Assembly: GCF_000718985.1 (NCBI RefSeq)
Contig: NZ_JODL01000024.1
Span: 62,001-126,000 of the forward strand
Length of the DNA: 64,000 bases
Direction: 5' to 3'
Origin: Streptomyces megasporus
GTDB lineage: Bacteria > Actinomycetota > Actinomycetes > Streptomycetales > Streptomycetaceae
Shown here in pieces: positions 50,282 through 59,008 of this stretch (positions within the stretch are counted from its first letter, which is position 1; each line of letters begins with the position of its first letter). The position numbers were made by a program, and so were the translations under genes. The notes below the pieces were generated by a model that saw nothing but the letters and a program-made list of their open reading frames with translations, had not been told where the DNA came from and made no database searches.

Positions 50282-51772
50282 ATGGCGAAGGACGACCCTC
50301 TGGACATGGCGGTCGGCACGGGTACGGTCACGACGTCCGTACCGGCCCGGCTCGACCGCCTCCCGTGGTCGCGCTGGCACTGGATGATCGTGATCGGGCT
50401 CGGCACGGTGTGGATCCTCGACGGCCTGGAGGTCACGGTCGTCGGCAACATCGCCGGGCGACTGGCGGAGGAGGGCAGCGGCCTGCCCATCACCTCCGCC
50501 CAGGTGACGGGCGTCGCCGCGGCCCTGTACGTGGCGGGAGCCTGCTCGGGAGCGCTGTTCTTCGGCTGGCTGACCGACCGCTACGGCCGCAGGAAACTCT
50601 TCATCATCACGCTGGCCGTCTACCTGGGCGCCACCGCGCTGACCGCCCTGTCCTTCTCCAGTTGGTGGTTCTTCCTCTGCCGCTTCCTGACGGGCTTCGG
50701 CATCGGCGGCGAGTACGCCGCCATCAACTCCGCGATCGACGAGCTGATCCCCTCCAAGTACCGCGGCCGCATCAACCTGATCATCAACGGCAGCTTCTGG
50801 CTGGGCGCGGTGGGCGGCTCGCTGCTGTCCATCGTCATGCTGGACACCGACATCTTCCCCATGAACATCGGCTGGCGGCTGACCTTCGGCTTCGGCGTCG
50901 TCTTCGGACTGGTCATCCTGCTGGTGCGCCGCCACGTCCCCGAGAGTCCGCGCTGGCAGTTCATCCACGGGCAGGGCGACGAGGCCGAGCGGTTGGTGAA
51001 CGAGGTCGAGGAGGGGATCCGGGCCGAGAAGGGCACCGAGCTGCCGCCGCCCGCCGGCGAGATCACCATCCACACCCGCCGGAGCATCGGCTTCGGGACG
51101 ATCGCGCGCACGGTCTTCTCCCACTACCGCAAGCGCGCCGCACTGGGCTTCGCGCTCTTCATCGGCCAGGCGTTCCTCTACAACGCCATCACCTTCGGCT
51201 TCGGCGCGATCCTCCACACCTTCTTCGACGTGCCCACCGGCTCGACCGGCTACTACTTCGCCGTCATCGCCATCGGCAACTTCTTCGGCCCGCTGCTGCT
51301 GGGCCGGTTCTTCGACACCGTCGGCCGCCGCATCATGATCTCCGGCACCTACCTCCTCTCCGGGCTGCTGCTCTTCGGCACCGCCTGGCTCTTCGACAGC
51401 GGCCGGCTGACCGCGACCACCCTCACGGCCTGCTGGTGCGTGGTGCTCTTCTTCGCCTCGGCCGGCGCCAGCTCCGCCTACCTGACGGTCAGCGAGGTCT
51501 TCCCCATGGAGACGCGAGCCATGGCGATCGCCTTCTTCTACGCCCTCGGCACGGCCGCCGGCGGCATCAGCGGACCGCTGATCTTCGCCAAGCTCACCGA
51601 GTCCGGCGTCGTCGCCGACACGGTGCTCGCCTTCCAGATCGGCGCGAGCCTGATGACCCTGGCCGGGGTGGTGGCGGCCTTCCTGGCCGTGCCGGCCGAG
51701 AGGCGCTCGCTGGAGGAGATCGCCACACCGCTGTCGGCGCAGTCGGCCTCCGAGCCGAGCGGGCGCGCCTGA
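50282..51772 (+). CDS. MFS transporter, sugar/metabolite family
   Basis: The 496-aa protein has 12 predicted membrane helices. The motif between helices 2 and 3 is GWLTDRYGRRKLF, PESPRWQF follows helix 6 and the equivalent motif in the second half is GRFFDTVGRR. It resembles the sugar porter/aromatic-acid-porter branch and has an extended loop of about 60 residues between the halves. The DGLEVTV motif in helix 1 (WILDGLEVTV) is typical of the metabolite:H+ symporters. The substrate is not evident. GGGAGC precedes the ATG. Confidence 0.9.
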   Translation: MAKDDPLDMAVGTGTVTTSVPARLDRLPWSRWHWMIVIGLGTVWILDGLEVTVVGNIAGRLAEEGSGLPITSAQVTGVAAALYVAGACSGALFFGWLTDRYGRRKLFIITLAVYLGATALTALSFSSWWFFLCRFLTGFGIGGEYAAINSAIDELIPSKYRGRINLIINGSFWLGAVGGSLLSIVMLDTDIFPMNIGWRLTFGFGVVFGLVILLVRRHVPESPRWQFIHGQGDEAERLVNEVEEGIRAEKGTELPPPAGEITIHTRRSIGFGTIARTVFSHYRKRAALGFALFIGQAFLYNAITFGFGAILHTFFDVPTGSTGYYFAVIAIGNFFGPLLLGRFFDTVGRRIMISGTYLLSGLLLFGTAWLFDSGRLTATTLTACWCVVLFFASAGASSAYLTVSEVFPMETRAMAIAFFYALGTAAGGISGPLIFAKLTESGVVADTVLAFQIGASLMTLAGVVAAFLAVPAERRSLEEIATPLSAQSASEPSGRA

Positions 51773-51797
51773 GCGCCGCCCCGAAGCGGGGAAGCGA

Positions 51798-51828
51798 GGG
51801 GCTCCCCGGCGGTGAGCCGGGGAGCCCC
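51798..51828. terminator. Bidirectional terminator
   Basis: A 13-bp perfect stem (GGGGCTCCCCGGC with GCCGGGGAGCCCC) and a five-base loop between the convergent MFS and LLM-oxidoreductase genes. Confidence 0.8.
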
Positions 51829-51874
51829 GAGCCGGAGAGCCCGCGCCGCCGGACGACCCGGGGGTGGTGGAGCC

Positions 51875-52852
51875 TCAGTCGGCGTCGCCGCGCGGGGTCA
51901 GGGCGCGGAGCCGCCCGTCCAGTTCACCGCTGTAGAAGTCCATGAAGCCGTCGGGGTCCGGACCGGCGTTCTGCATCACCAGCCGGTCGTAGCCCGCGTC
52001 AACGAAGCCCTGCGCGGCCTCGACGAAACGGTCCGGGTCGGAACCGCACGCGAACTTCCCCAGCACGTCCTCCTCGCGGACGGTGGTGGTGGCGGCCTCG
52101 AAGTTGACCGGATTGGGCAGTTCGCTCATGACCTTCCATCCGGTCAGGGCCCACCGGGAGGTCTCCAGGACCGCTTGGGCGGCGGTGCGCTCGTCGGGCG
52201 CCCAGGCCATGGGCACCTCGGCGTAGCGGGGTCCGGCGCCACCGGCGTCCCGGTAGTGCCGGACGATCTCCGGTTTGTCCTCGGTGGCGAACAGGCCGTC
52301 GCCGAGTTCGGCGGCGATCCGCGCCGACGGCTCGCCGCTGGCGGCCACCGCGATGAGCGGCGGCTCGTCGGGGAGGTCGAAGACCCGCGCGTCCTCCAGT
52401 CGCAGGTGCTTCCCCTCATAGGAGCGGTATCCGCCGCGCCACAGCAGCCGGATGATCTCCAGCGCCTCGCGGAGCATCTCGTGGCGCAGCCTCACGTCGG
52501 GGAAGCCGCGGCCGACGACGTGCTCGTTGAGCCGTTCCCCGGAACCGACGCCGAGAACGAACCGGCCCTCGGAGATCAGGGCGAGCGTCGCGGCGGCCTG
52601 GGCGATGATCGCCGGGTGGTAGCGCACGGTCGGGCAGGTCACCCCGGTCGCCAGTCCGATCCGCTCGGTCTTCGCCGCGATGGTGCCCAGGACCGTCCAG
52701 GCGAACGGCGAGTGGCCCTGGTTGTCCAACCAGGGGTGGTAATGGTCGCTGATCTCCACGAAGTCGAACCCGGCCCGCTCCGCGCGCACCGCCTGCCGGA
52801 CGAGTTCGGCGGGGCCGAACGCCTCGGCCGCCAGCTTGTAACCGATCTGCAT
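51875..52852 (-). CDS. LLM-class F420-dependent oxidoreductase
   Basis: The 325-aa TIM-barrel protein resembles the F420-dependent glucose-6-phosphate dehydrogenase-like branch (TIGR03557 type): ISDHYHPWLDNQGHSPFAWTV in two conserved blocks, the TGVTCPTVRYHPAI segment and LGVGSGERLNEH. Cofactor F420 is expected rather than FMN. The substrate is uncertain. The ATG at 52852 is well placed (QIGYKLAAEAFGP). It converges with the MFS gene. Confidence 0.88.
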   Translation of the reverse strand: MQIGYKLAAEAFGPAELVRQAVRAERAGFDFVEISDHYHPWLDNQGHSPFAWTVLGTIAAKTERIGLATGVTCPTVRYHPAIIAQAAATLALISEGRFVLGVGSGERLNEHVVGRGFPDVRLRHEMLREALEIIRLLWRGGYRSYEGKHLRLEDARVFDLPDEPPLIAVAASGEPSARIAAELGDGLFATEDKPEIVRHYRDAGGAGPRYAEVPMAWAPDERTAAQAVLETSRWALTGWKVMSELPNPVNFEAATTTVREEDVLGKFACGSDPDRFVEAAQGFVDAGYDRLVMQNAGPDPDGFMDFYSGELDGRLRALTPRGDAD

Positions 52853-52955
52853 GTGTCCCTCGCTGCCGTCTTTCCGTCCGCCCTGGAGTGCCCGGAAGAC
52901 GCGGCGCGAAACGGCGGGGTGGACCGTGCGGAGGACGGGCTCCGTCGACCGTGCG

Positions 52956-52990
52956 CCGGCCGTGCGGGGAGGACCGCCCCGCACGGCCGG
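52956..52990 (-). terminator. Terminator after terB-like gene
   Basis: A 14-bp perfect stem (CCGGCCGTGCGGGG with CCCCGCACGGCCGG) with a seven-base loop, a few bases past the stop codon at 52994. Confidence 0.75.
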
Positions 52991-52993
52991 GGT

Positions 52994-53449
52994 TCACAGG
53001 TCGAACTCGTGGGGCGGCAGGCCGAGCGCGTGACACGCCTCGGCGACCACGGACCGCTCGGTGAGGTCGAAGTGGCCGTCCGAGCCGCCGATGACGATGC
53101 CGATCTGGACGACGGCCCGGGCCTCGACGGGCTTCCTCCTGGCCTTGGCGATCTCCGCCAGGGCGCTCTCCCTCCCGGCCTCGACATCGGCGGCGAGCCG
53201 GTCCAGCCACTCCTCGAAGCGTCGGCTCAGCTCGTCGGCGGGGAAGTTCTTCAGGACCTCGTTCTGTTCGATCAGGTACGACACGCGCCGCCGCTCGGCC
53301 GGATCGATCGCGCCGTCGGCCGCCGCGACCAGCGCGCACATCGCCATGCTCGCGTCCCGGAAGGCGCCGCCCCTGAGCTCCTCCCTCCTCGCCTCCAGCT
53401 CGGTCTGCATCGTCCGGGCCGACTCCTTGAGACGGTCCCACAGGGTCAT
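52994..53449 (-). CDS. TerB-family tellurite-resistance-like protein
   Basis: The 151-aa all-helical protein has the TerB signature ALVAAADGAIDPAERRR near residues 41-57 and the repeat GIVIGGSDGHFDLTERSVV near 115-133; both DG loops carry the acidic residues that bind metal (Ca2+) in the family. Such proteins belong to ter stress modules (with TerD/TerZ), none of which are adjacent. GACC-type start ATG at 53449. Confidence 0.88.
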   Translation of the reverse strand: MTLWDRLKESARTMQTELEARREELRGGAFRDASMAMCALVAAADGAIDPAERRRVSYLIEQNEVLKNFPADELSRRFEEWLDRLAADVEAGRESALAEIAKARRKPVEARAVVQIGIVIGGSDGHFDLTERSVVAEACHALGLPPHEFDL

Positions 53450-54123
53450 GAGCACACTCCGTACGTCACCGAGGGTCCACACCGCGCGCCGCCGTCCGGA
53501 CCGTCCGCCGGGCGGGGCGGTACCGGGGCACGGCCGTCCTCGCTTCGCCACCTGCCCGTAGCAGGATAGGAGCGCCCCGCCGCCCTCGGCGCCGTCGCCC
53601 CTGGCCGGCGAGGGGAAACGAGCCGGTTGGTGAGCGTGCGTCACCAACCGGGCCCGGTACGGGAAACCGTGTCCGACCGCTCGCGGCGGCGTCCGGACGA
53701 GGACGGGTGGCCCCGTCCGACGGACGACGAGGCCCGCCTGACGGGTGATGAGGGAAACCCGAGCCGATCTTTTCCCCATCGGGGGGTGTGATCCGCCAGA
53801 GGCCGGGCATGCGGACGGTACGGCCGCGCCACGATGTCCCCCCTCCCCCTCGTCGTCGGCGCGGCCTTGCCCTGTCCCCACCAGGCGCGTCCACGCCCCT
53901 CGGCACTCCGATCCGGTTCCGCCGCCCCCCCCTCGCGTGCTCCTCCCCCGCGCGGAAAACCGGCGAGCCCGCACGCGCGCGAGGCACGCCGAGTCGATCC
54001 GTCGGACCCCATCGGCCTCCATCGGACGCCGTCGGGTTCCGTCGGTCGGGGAACGATGAGTTTCGCCCTCCCGGCCGGTCCACCCATCGGAATCACTCGG
54101 AATCGACCGCCAGGAGGCGCACC
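53450..54123. other. 674-bp intergenic region with phased heptamer repeats
   Basis: Reading frames across this stretch are Arg/Pro/Gly-rich and I would not call any as a gene. It contains five CCRTCGG heptamers at exact 10-bp spacing (53999-54045) and a small CCCC-ATC-GGGG hairpin near 53773-53785. It holds the regulatory region of the VOC protein gene at 54124. Confidence 0.5.
53999..54045. repeat. Five phased heptamer direct repeats (CCRTCGG)
   Basis: CCGTCGG at 53999-54005, CCATCGG at 54009-54015, CCATCGG at 54019-54025, CCGTCGG at 54029-54035 and CCGTCGG at 54039-54045, each ten bases from the next, so all on one face of the helix. They end about 80 bp before the downstream start codon, where an activator would bind. 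Confidence 0.7.
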
Positions 54124-54594
54124 GTGCAGAAGATCACCACCAATCTGTGGTTCGACGGCCAGGCCGAGGAGGCCGCCCGCTTCTACACCTCCCTCTTCGA
54201 CGACTCCCGGATCACGGACGTTCAGCACTACAGCGAGGTCGGCCCCGGCGAGCCGGGCACGGTCATGACCGTCACCTTCGAGCTCGCCGGTCAGCAGTTC
54301 GTCGCGATCAACGGTGGGCCCGAGTTCTCGTTCACCGAGGCCATCTCGCTCTCCGTGGACTGTGCCGACCAGGCCGAGGTGGACAGGCTGTGGGCCCGGC
54401 TCACCGAGGGCGGCGAGGAGGGCCCCTGCGGATGGTTGAAGGACAGGTACGGCCTGTCCTGGCAGATCGTCCCCCGGCAGTTGACCGAACTGCTGAACGA
54501 CCCCGACCCGGCCAGGTCGGAGAAGGCCATGAAGGCCATGCTCGGCATGAAGAAGATCGACGTCCAGGGCCTGCTGGACGCCGTCGGCCGGTGA
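54124..54594 (+). CDS. VOC-family protein (PhnB-like)
   Basis: The 156-aa protein is of the PhnB/3-dmu-9_3-mt glyoxalase-fold family: KITTNLWFDGQAEEAARFY at the start, VTFELAGQQFVAINGGP and DRYGLSWQIVP. It contains conserved acidic and His-like positions but the typical metal ligands of glyoxalases are not obvious. The GTG at 54124 has AGGAGG upstream at about seven bases. It follows the phased repeats at 53999-54045 and converges with the methyltransferase gene. Function unknown. Confidence 0.88.
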   Translation: MQKITTNLWFDGQAEEAARFYTSLFDDSRITDVQHYSEVGPGEPGTVMTVTFELAGQQFVAINGGPEFSFTEAISLSVDCADQAEVDRLWARLTEGGEEGPCGWLKDRYGLSWQIVPRQLTELLNDPDPARSEKAMKAMLGMKKIDVQGLLDAVGR

Positions 54595-54596
54595 CG

Positions 54597-54641
54597 TCCG
54601 CCCCGCTCGCGCGGCGGCGGGCGCCGCACGAGCGGGGGCGG
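54597..54641. terminator. Hairpin between convergent genes
   Basis: CCGCCCCGCTCG pairs with CGAGCGGGGGCGG (one bulged G) around a 17-base loop between the VOC and methyltransferase genes. Confidence 0.55.
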
Positions 54642-54642
54642 C

Positions 54643-55281
54643 TCAGGCCGTCCCGGCGGCGTCCGGGCGGCGCAGCCGCACCAGGGCGTCGACGGCATGG
54701 GCCGCCGGTTCGCCGTCGGGGCCGAGCACCGGCCGGTGGAGCTTCTCGGCACGCACCGTCTCCAGCCCCTCCCCGGCCAGATCGGCGAGCACGTCCTCGG
54801 GGGTGAACAGGACGGCGGGGTCCTGGGGTCCGCCGACGCCCTCGGTGAGGTTCGCGGTGTCGTGCCCGACGACGAGCAGGGTGCCGCCGGGCGCCGTGGC
54901 CTCGGCCGCGCGCCGCAGCACCGCACGGCGCCGGTCGGCGGGCAGGTGCAGGTAGACGACCAGCACCAGGTCGAACGCGCCGGGCTCGGGTCGGTGATCG
55001 GACAGGTCCGCCCGGACCCAGGTCACACGGCCGCGGATGTGCTCGGCCTGCCGCTCGGCCAGGCGTCGGCCGCGGTCGAGGGCGACGGCGGAGAAGTCCA
55101 CGGCGGTCACCTGCCAGCCCCGGGCGGCCAGCCAGAGGGCGTTGCGCCCCTCGCCCGCCGCCAGGTCCAGCGCGCGTCCGGGCATGAGCCCCTCGGTCTC
55201 CCGGACCACCCAGCGGTTGGCCTCCTCCCCCCACACCATCTCGGCCGCCGCGTAGCGCTCGTCCCATGCCCGGCTGTCCAT
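54643..55281 (-). CDS. Class I SAM-dependent methyltransferase
   Basis: The 212-aa protein has the SAM-binding motif ALDLAAGEGRNALWLA (about 37-52), motif II-like AVDFSAVAL and the TehB-like motif with VVYLHLP. It could methylate a metalloid or small molecule; TehB-family similarity and the nearby TerB-like gene hint at metalloid (tellurite) resistance, but the evidence is thin. The ATG at 55281 is clear. Confidence 0.86.
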   Translation of the reverse strand: MDSRAWDERYAAAEMVWGEEANRWVVRETEGLMPGRALDLAAGEGRNALWLAARGWQVTAVDFSAVALDRGRRLAERQAEHIRGRVTWVRADLSDHRPEPGAFDLVLVVYLHLPADRRRAVLRRAAEATAPGGTLLVVGHDTANLTEGVGGPQDPAVLFTPEDVLADLAGEGLETVRAEKLHRPVLGPDGEPAAHAVDALVRLRRPDAAGTA

Positions 55282-55581
55282 CGTCTCTTTGTGCTCCTCG
55301 TACTCGGTGTGTGCCCGGCCGGCCGCCGTGCCGCGTGGGCCGGCCGGACCTCGGTGTCCACCTTGCCGAACGCGATGCCCCGGCGCCGACCCGCCACGCG
55401 CTCGTGGACGGGCTCGACCGTCCGACGTCCGGCCGGGACCGCATCCGGGCGGCCCGGACGTGGTCGCTCCCGTCCCGGCCCGGCCCCTCCGCCCCCGGCC
55501 CGCACCTCCGGTAGGCTACCGCTGAGCATCCGTGGAGCCGTGTGTTCCACATCCATCGGAGCGCGGGGAAGGAGGAGCACG
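55282..55581. other. Promoter region upstream of the redox cluster
   Basis: About 300 bp without a convincing gene. The odd palindrome CGGTAG-G-CTACCG (55509-55521) contains TAGGCT (55512-55517), a good Streptomyces -10; no -35 is evident. It probably drives the gene at 55582. Confidence 0.4.
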
Positions 55582-55995
55582 ATGACGCCGGGTGTGCGCC
55601 GCGTCCCCGCCTCCTCCTGGGCCGCCTACGGGCTGGTGCTGGCTCTCACCGCCTTGTTGGCGCTGTTCTGCGCCCAGTCCGCGGCGTCCCCGGGCCCTGC
55701 GGACGGCACGGCCGTCTCCTCGGCCTCCGCCGTCCTCCACTCCTCGGTCCCGGCCTCCGCGGAGCCCGCGCAGGCCGCCGCGGTCGGGGACGACGGCGGG
55801 TCGTCCTCGTGTTCCGTCCGCGACGGAGGCATCGAGCCGCAGACCCCGCCGGGCGGCGGCAGCGGCGATTTCGCCGTGCCCTCCGTCGACCGTGACCGCA
55901 CGGTGCCCGCGGTGCCGGACGTCCACGCGGACCGGCGCTCGGGGGGCGTTCCTCCCGCGCACGCTCCGCCGTCCCACACCATCCTGCGGATCTAG
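55582..55995 (+). CDS. Small membrane-anchored or secreted protein, unknown function
   Basis: The 137-aa product has a hydrophobic helix at about 14-32 that could be a signal anchor or signal peptide, followed by an Ala/Ser/Pro/Asp-rich, probably unstructured region with a second cysteine in SSSCSVRDGG. The C-terminal half is Pro/Gly/His-rich. GAAGGAGGAG precedes the ATG. I do not recognise the family. It is about 110 bp before the CPVC membrane protein gene and may belong to the same transcript. Confidence 0.68.
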   Translation: MTPGVRRVPASSWAAYGLVLALTALLALFCAQSAASPGPADGTAVSSASAVLHSSVPASAEPAQAAAVGDDGGSSSCSVRDGGIEPQTPPGGGSGDFAVPSVDRDRTVPAVPDVHADRRSGGVPPAHAPPSHTILRI

Positions 55996-56106
55996 ATCCC
56001 GTCCGGGGCCGGCCGTCTTCGGCCGTTCCCCTTTTCCGTCGTCAGCATCCACACGCGGTCCTCCGACCTTCCGGGCCCGCGTTCCGACAGGACGGGATCC
56101 TCTCGT

Positions 56107-56598
56107 ATGCTCTCCTCCCTCTCGCGCACCCTGCGCACCGCCGGCACCGCCCTGGCAGGGTGGCCCCCGCTGCGCTGGGGCGCCGCCGTCGGCGGCGCCG
56201 CCGTGACGGCCCTGCTCGTGGGCCTGCCCACCGCCGTCATCCCCAACCCGCTGTTCTCCCGCATGATTCCGACGCTGTGGTGGAACTATCCGGCGCTCGC
56301 CGTCACCGCCGTGCTGGCCGGGATCGTCATCGCCACCTACGTCAGGACCCCCACCCCCCGGACGAGCCGCACGGGCACCTTCGGCGGTGTGCTGTCCTTC
56401 CTGGCCGTCGGCTGCCCAGTGTGCAACAAGTTCGTCCTCATGGCCCTGGGCACCTCCGGCGCCCTCACCGTCTGGGCCCCTCTCCAGCCGTTCCTGGCGC
56501 TCGCCTCGGTGGCGTTGCTCGCCGTGGCGGCGGTGAAGCGGCTGGCCGGTGAGGTGGCCTGCCAGGTCCCCGCCCGGGACGCCACGCCCGCGGCCTGA
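56107..56598 (+). CDS. Four-helix membrane protein with a CPVC motif
   Basis: The 163-aa protein has about four membrane helices (near 24-46, 62-82, 92-112 and 120-145). The motif VGCPVCNKFVLMALG starts the third helix and gives a membrane-facing Cys-x2-Cys pair, as in MerT- or VKOR-like redox membrane proteins. I cannot name the family. The next gene is a DsbA-like protein, followed by CcdA, so a role in periplasm-side thiol exchange is inferred. The upstream ribosome-binding site is AGGACGGG. Confidence 0.75.
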   Translation: MLSSLSRTLRTAGTALAGWPPLRWGAAVGGAAVTALLVGLPTAVIPNPLFSRMIPTLWWNYPALAVTAVLAGIVIATYVRTPTPRTSRTGTFGGVLSFLAVGCPVCNKFVLMALGTSGALTVWAPLQPFLALASVALLAVAAVKRLAGEVACQVPARDATPAA

Positions 56599-56669
56599 CG
56601 TCCCCTTCCTCTCCTCGACCCACGGTCCCCACCACGACCGTTCTCCCACAGACCTTCCGGAGCTTTGCC

Positions 56670-57431
56670 GTGTCCACCACATCCAGCACGTCCAGCGCGT
56701 CCGCACGCCGCAGGCGCGGTGTGTTCGCCGCCGTCGCCGTCCTCGTCCTCGCCCTCGTCCTCGGACTGGTGTCCGCCCTGGGAGGCGCCCCGGACTCCGG
56801 GAGCGGCGGCGAGTCCGCCGCCCCCGCGGAGACCTCCGAGAGCCCCCAGGCCCCCAACGAGGCGCTGCTCGCTCTCGCCCGCCGCGATGACGGCGATCCC
56901 AACGCCCTCGGCCGGGCCGACGCCCCCGTGGTGCTGATCGAGTACGCCGACTTCCAGTGCCCGTTCTGCGGGAAGTTCGCCCGCGACACCGCACCGGAGC
57001 TGATCGAGAAGTACGTCGAGTCGGGTGTACTGCGCATCGAGTGGCGCGACTTCCCGATCTTCGGCGAGGAGTCCGAGGCCGCCGCACGGGCCGGATACGC
57101 CGCCGGGCGGCAGGGGCGGTTCTGGGAGTTCAACGAGGTCGCCTACAGCGAGGACCGCAAGAGGAACAGCGGCCACTTCGCCGAGGACAAGCTCGTGGAG
57201 ATGGCCCGCGAGGCCGGCGTGAAGGACCTGGAGAAGTTCCGCGCCGACATGGAGAGCGCGGACGCCGACAAGGCGATCGAGCGGGACGCCCGGGAGGGCT
57301 ACGACCTCGGGGTCACCAGCACCCCCGCCTTCCTGGTCAACGACCGCCCCATCCTGGGCGCCCAGCCCACCGAGGTCTTCGTCGAGGCGATCGAGGCGGC
57401 GAAGAAGGCCGCGGAGGAGCACGGCAAGTGA
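56670..57431 (+). CDS. Membrane-anchored DsbA-like thioredoxin-fold protein
   Basis: The 253-aa protein has a basic N-terminus, one membrane helix (about 17-40), a Ser/Gly/Ala-rich tether and a thioredoxin_4 (DsbA/BdbD-like) domain with the active site CPFC at about 101-104 (FQCPFCGKFA) and the cis-proline segment STPAFLV near 217. It should oxidise, reduce or isomerise disulfides outside the membrane. Its stop overlaps the GTG of ccdA by four bases (GTGA), so both are coupled. Confidence 0.92.
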   Translation: MSTTSSTSSASARRRRGVFAAVAVLVLALVLGLVSALGGAPDSGSGGESAAPAETSESPQAPNEALLALARRDDGDPNALGRADAPVVLIEYADFQCPFCGKFARDTAPELIEKYVESGVLRIEWRDFPIFGEESEAAARAGYAAGRQGRFWEFNEVAYSEDRKRNSGHFAEDKLVEMAREAGVKDLEKFRADMESADADKAIERDAREGYDLGVTSTPAFLVNDRPILGAQPTEVFVEAIEAAKKAAEEHGK

Positions 57432-58288
57432 GCGACATCGGATATCTCGCCGCGTTCATCGGCGGGCTGCTCGCCCTGCTCAGTCCGTGCAGCGCCTTGC
57501 TGCTGCCCGCCTTCTTCGCCTACTCCTTCAACAGCCCGGCCCGGTTGTTCGGCCGCACCGCGGTGTTCTACGCCGGCCTGTGCCTCACCCTCGTCCCGCT
57601 GGGCGCCGCCGGTTCCTTCGCCGGGCGCCTGTTCTACGGCAACCGCGACCTGCTGATCACCGTCGCCGGCTGGATCGTCATCGCGCTCGGCGTCGCCCAG
57701 ATCCTGGGCCTGGGGTTCGCCTCGCGCCGGATGCAGGCCGCGGCGGCCGGCATCCGGCCCTCCTCGCCCCTGTCGGTCCTGGCCCTGGGAGCGGTGTACG
57801 GGCTGGCCGGCTTCTGCGCCGGCCCCATCCTCGGCGGCGTCCTGACCGTCGCCGCCGTCAGCGGCAGCCCCTGGTACGGCGGCGCCCTGCTGGCCGTCTA
57901 CGCGCTGGGCATGGCCCTGCCCCTGTTCGCCCTGGCCTTGCTCTGGGACCGCTTCGAGCCGGGGCGCAAGCGGTGGCTGCGCGGCCGCCCCCTGCGTATC
58001 GGGCCGTTGGAGACGCACAGCACCTCGCTGCTGTCGGGGCTGTTCTTCATCCTGCTGGGGGCCGTCTTCCTGCTCTTCGACGGCACCTCCGCACTGCCCT
58101 CGCTGCTCGGCGTCGACCAGGAGTTCGAGCTGCAGCAGTGGGTGGCGCGCTGGAGCGGCGGGGTGCCGGACGCGGCGGTGCTGATCGGGATCGCCGTGGT
58201 CGCGGCCACCGTCCTGCTCGTGCGCACGCGCCGCACGGACGCGCGGAAGGTGGACGGCGAGGGCGTCTCCTCCGATCGGACGGGGTAG
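57428..58288 (+). CDS. ccdA: CcdA-family thiol-disulfide membrane transporter
   Basis: The 286-aa protein has six or more membrane helices. The two redox cysteines of CcdA/DsbD are present in LLSPCSALLLPAFF and GFCAGPILGG, one in each half. CcdA moves electrons from cytoplasmic thioredoxin to extracytoplasmic thiols, which fits reduction or recycling of the coupled DsbA-like protein and its substrates. Its C-terminal 40 residues are polar. A very strong terminator follows seven bases later. Confidence 0.92.
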   Translation: MSDIGYLAAFIGGLLALLSPCSALLLPAFFAYSFNSPARLFGRTAVFYAGLCLTLVPLGAAGSFAGRLFYGNRDLLITVAGWIVIALGVAQILGLGFASRRMQAAAAGIRPSSPLSVLALGAVYGLAGFCAGPILGGVLTVAAVSGSPWYGGALLAVYALGMALPLFALALLWDRFEPGRKRWLRGRPLRIGPLETHSTSLLSGLFFILLGAVFLLFDGTSALPSLLGVDQEFELQQWVARWSGGVPDAAVLIGIAVVAATVLLVRTRRTDARKVDGEGVSSDRTG

Positions 58289-58295
58289 CGAGGCC

Positions 58296-58340
58296 CCCGC
58301 CGGGGCCCGGGGGCTGTTCCAGCCCCCGGGCCCCGGCGGG
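58296..58340 (+). terminator. Very strong terminator between ccdA and the Cys-rich gene
   Basis: A perfect 21-bp stem with a three-base loop (TTC), beginning seven bases past the ccdA stop codon. It separates the redox genes from the three genes that follow. Confidence 0.88.
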
Positions 58341-58571
58341 AAGCGTAGGCGAGAGCCTCTGGCCGACGCGCGTAGAACCGTGCATCATGAGGGTGCTCCA
58401 CATGCACTGAAGCCCCATCCGGCACTTCCCGCACTGCCGTCACGCCTGCCTGCTCGCGGTCGGTGCGGGACGCACCCGCTCAGGATTGTCATGATCGCGA
58501 CAAAGTCGCCCGCTGATGACATGGACAGGACAGCCGCCTGACGGTCGGCCGTCCGAGGAGGGAGCAACGTC

Positions 58572-58997
58572 ATGGCTTGTGGATCCACCTACCTCTGGCG
58601 AGGGGAGGCCACGTGGTTCTGCTGCGGCAACGCGTGGGGCCCCTGCGGCAGCCACGGCGGCGGCGCCTGCGGCACCTGCCGCTCCAGCGCCAACCACGGC
58701 GCCTGGCCCAACGCCTCCGCCGCCTGCTGGGACATCACCCGTCCCGACCTGTGCGGCGAAGGCAACATCCCGCGCAGAGGCTGCGGTTCGGTGATGAACG
58801 TCAGACACCAGTGCACCGGCGCGACCGTGTGCATCACCATCACCGACTGCGGCCCCCGCACCAAGAGCTTCTGCGGCGAGGCGGCCTGCTGCAACGGCCA
58901 GTGCCGCACCAACCGCATCCTCGACCTGACGCCCGCCGCGTACTCCGCCATCGGCAGCCTCAGCTCCGGCAAGCTGCCCGTCTGGATCTACGAGTGA
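58572..58997 (+). CDS. 16-cysteine double-psi beta-barrel-like protein, no signal peptide
   Basis: The 141-aa protein contains 16 cysteines and resembles an RlpA/expansin-like double-psi beta barrel: VCITITDCGP in the middle, DLTPAAYSAIGSLSSGKL at the end. Tryptophans and His/Gly-rich turns dominate the N-terminal half (WFCCGNAWGPCG, ACGTC). The ATG at 58572 is fixed by AGGAGGGAG seven bases upstream, so there is no signal peptide, which is odd for such a disulfide-rich design. The Tat-exported protein gene starts 11 bases downstream. It may be exported with that protein or remain in the cytoplasm and bind metal; neither is proven. Confidence 0.82.
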   Translation: MACGSTYLWRGEATWFCCGNAWGPCGSHGGGACGTCRSSANHGAWPNASAACWDITRPDLCGEGNIPRRGCGSVMNVRHQCTGATVCITITDCGPRTKSFCGEAACCNGQCRTNRILDLTPAAYSAIGSLSSGKLPVWIYE

Positions 58998-59008
58998 GGG
59001 GGAACGAC

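Noticed and set aside
53466..54083. Long minus-strand ORF in the intergenic region before the VOC gene
   Set aside because: The translation is Gly/Arg/Pro-rich with no domain or good start, and it spans the phased repeats. Treated as non-coding.
52994..55281. A complete tellurite-resistance (ter) locus
   Set aside because: Only a TerB-like and a TehB-like methyltransferase are present, separated by an unrelated VOC gene and pointing to different transcripts. No terD, terC or terZ was found.
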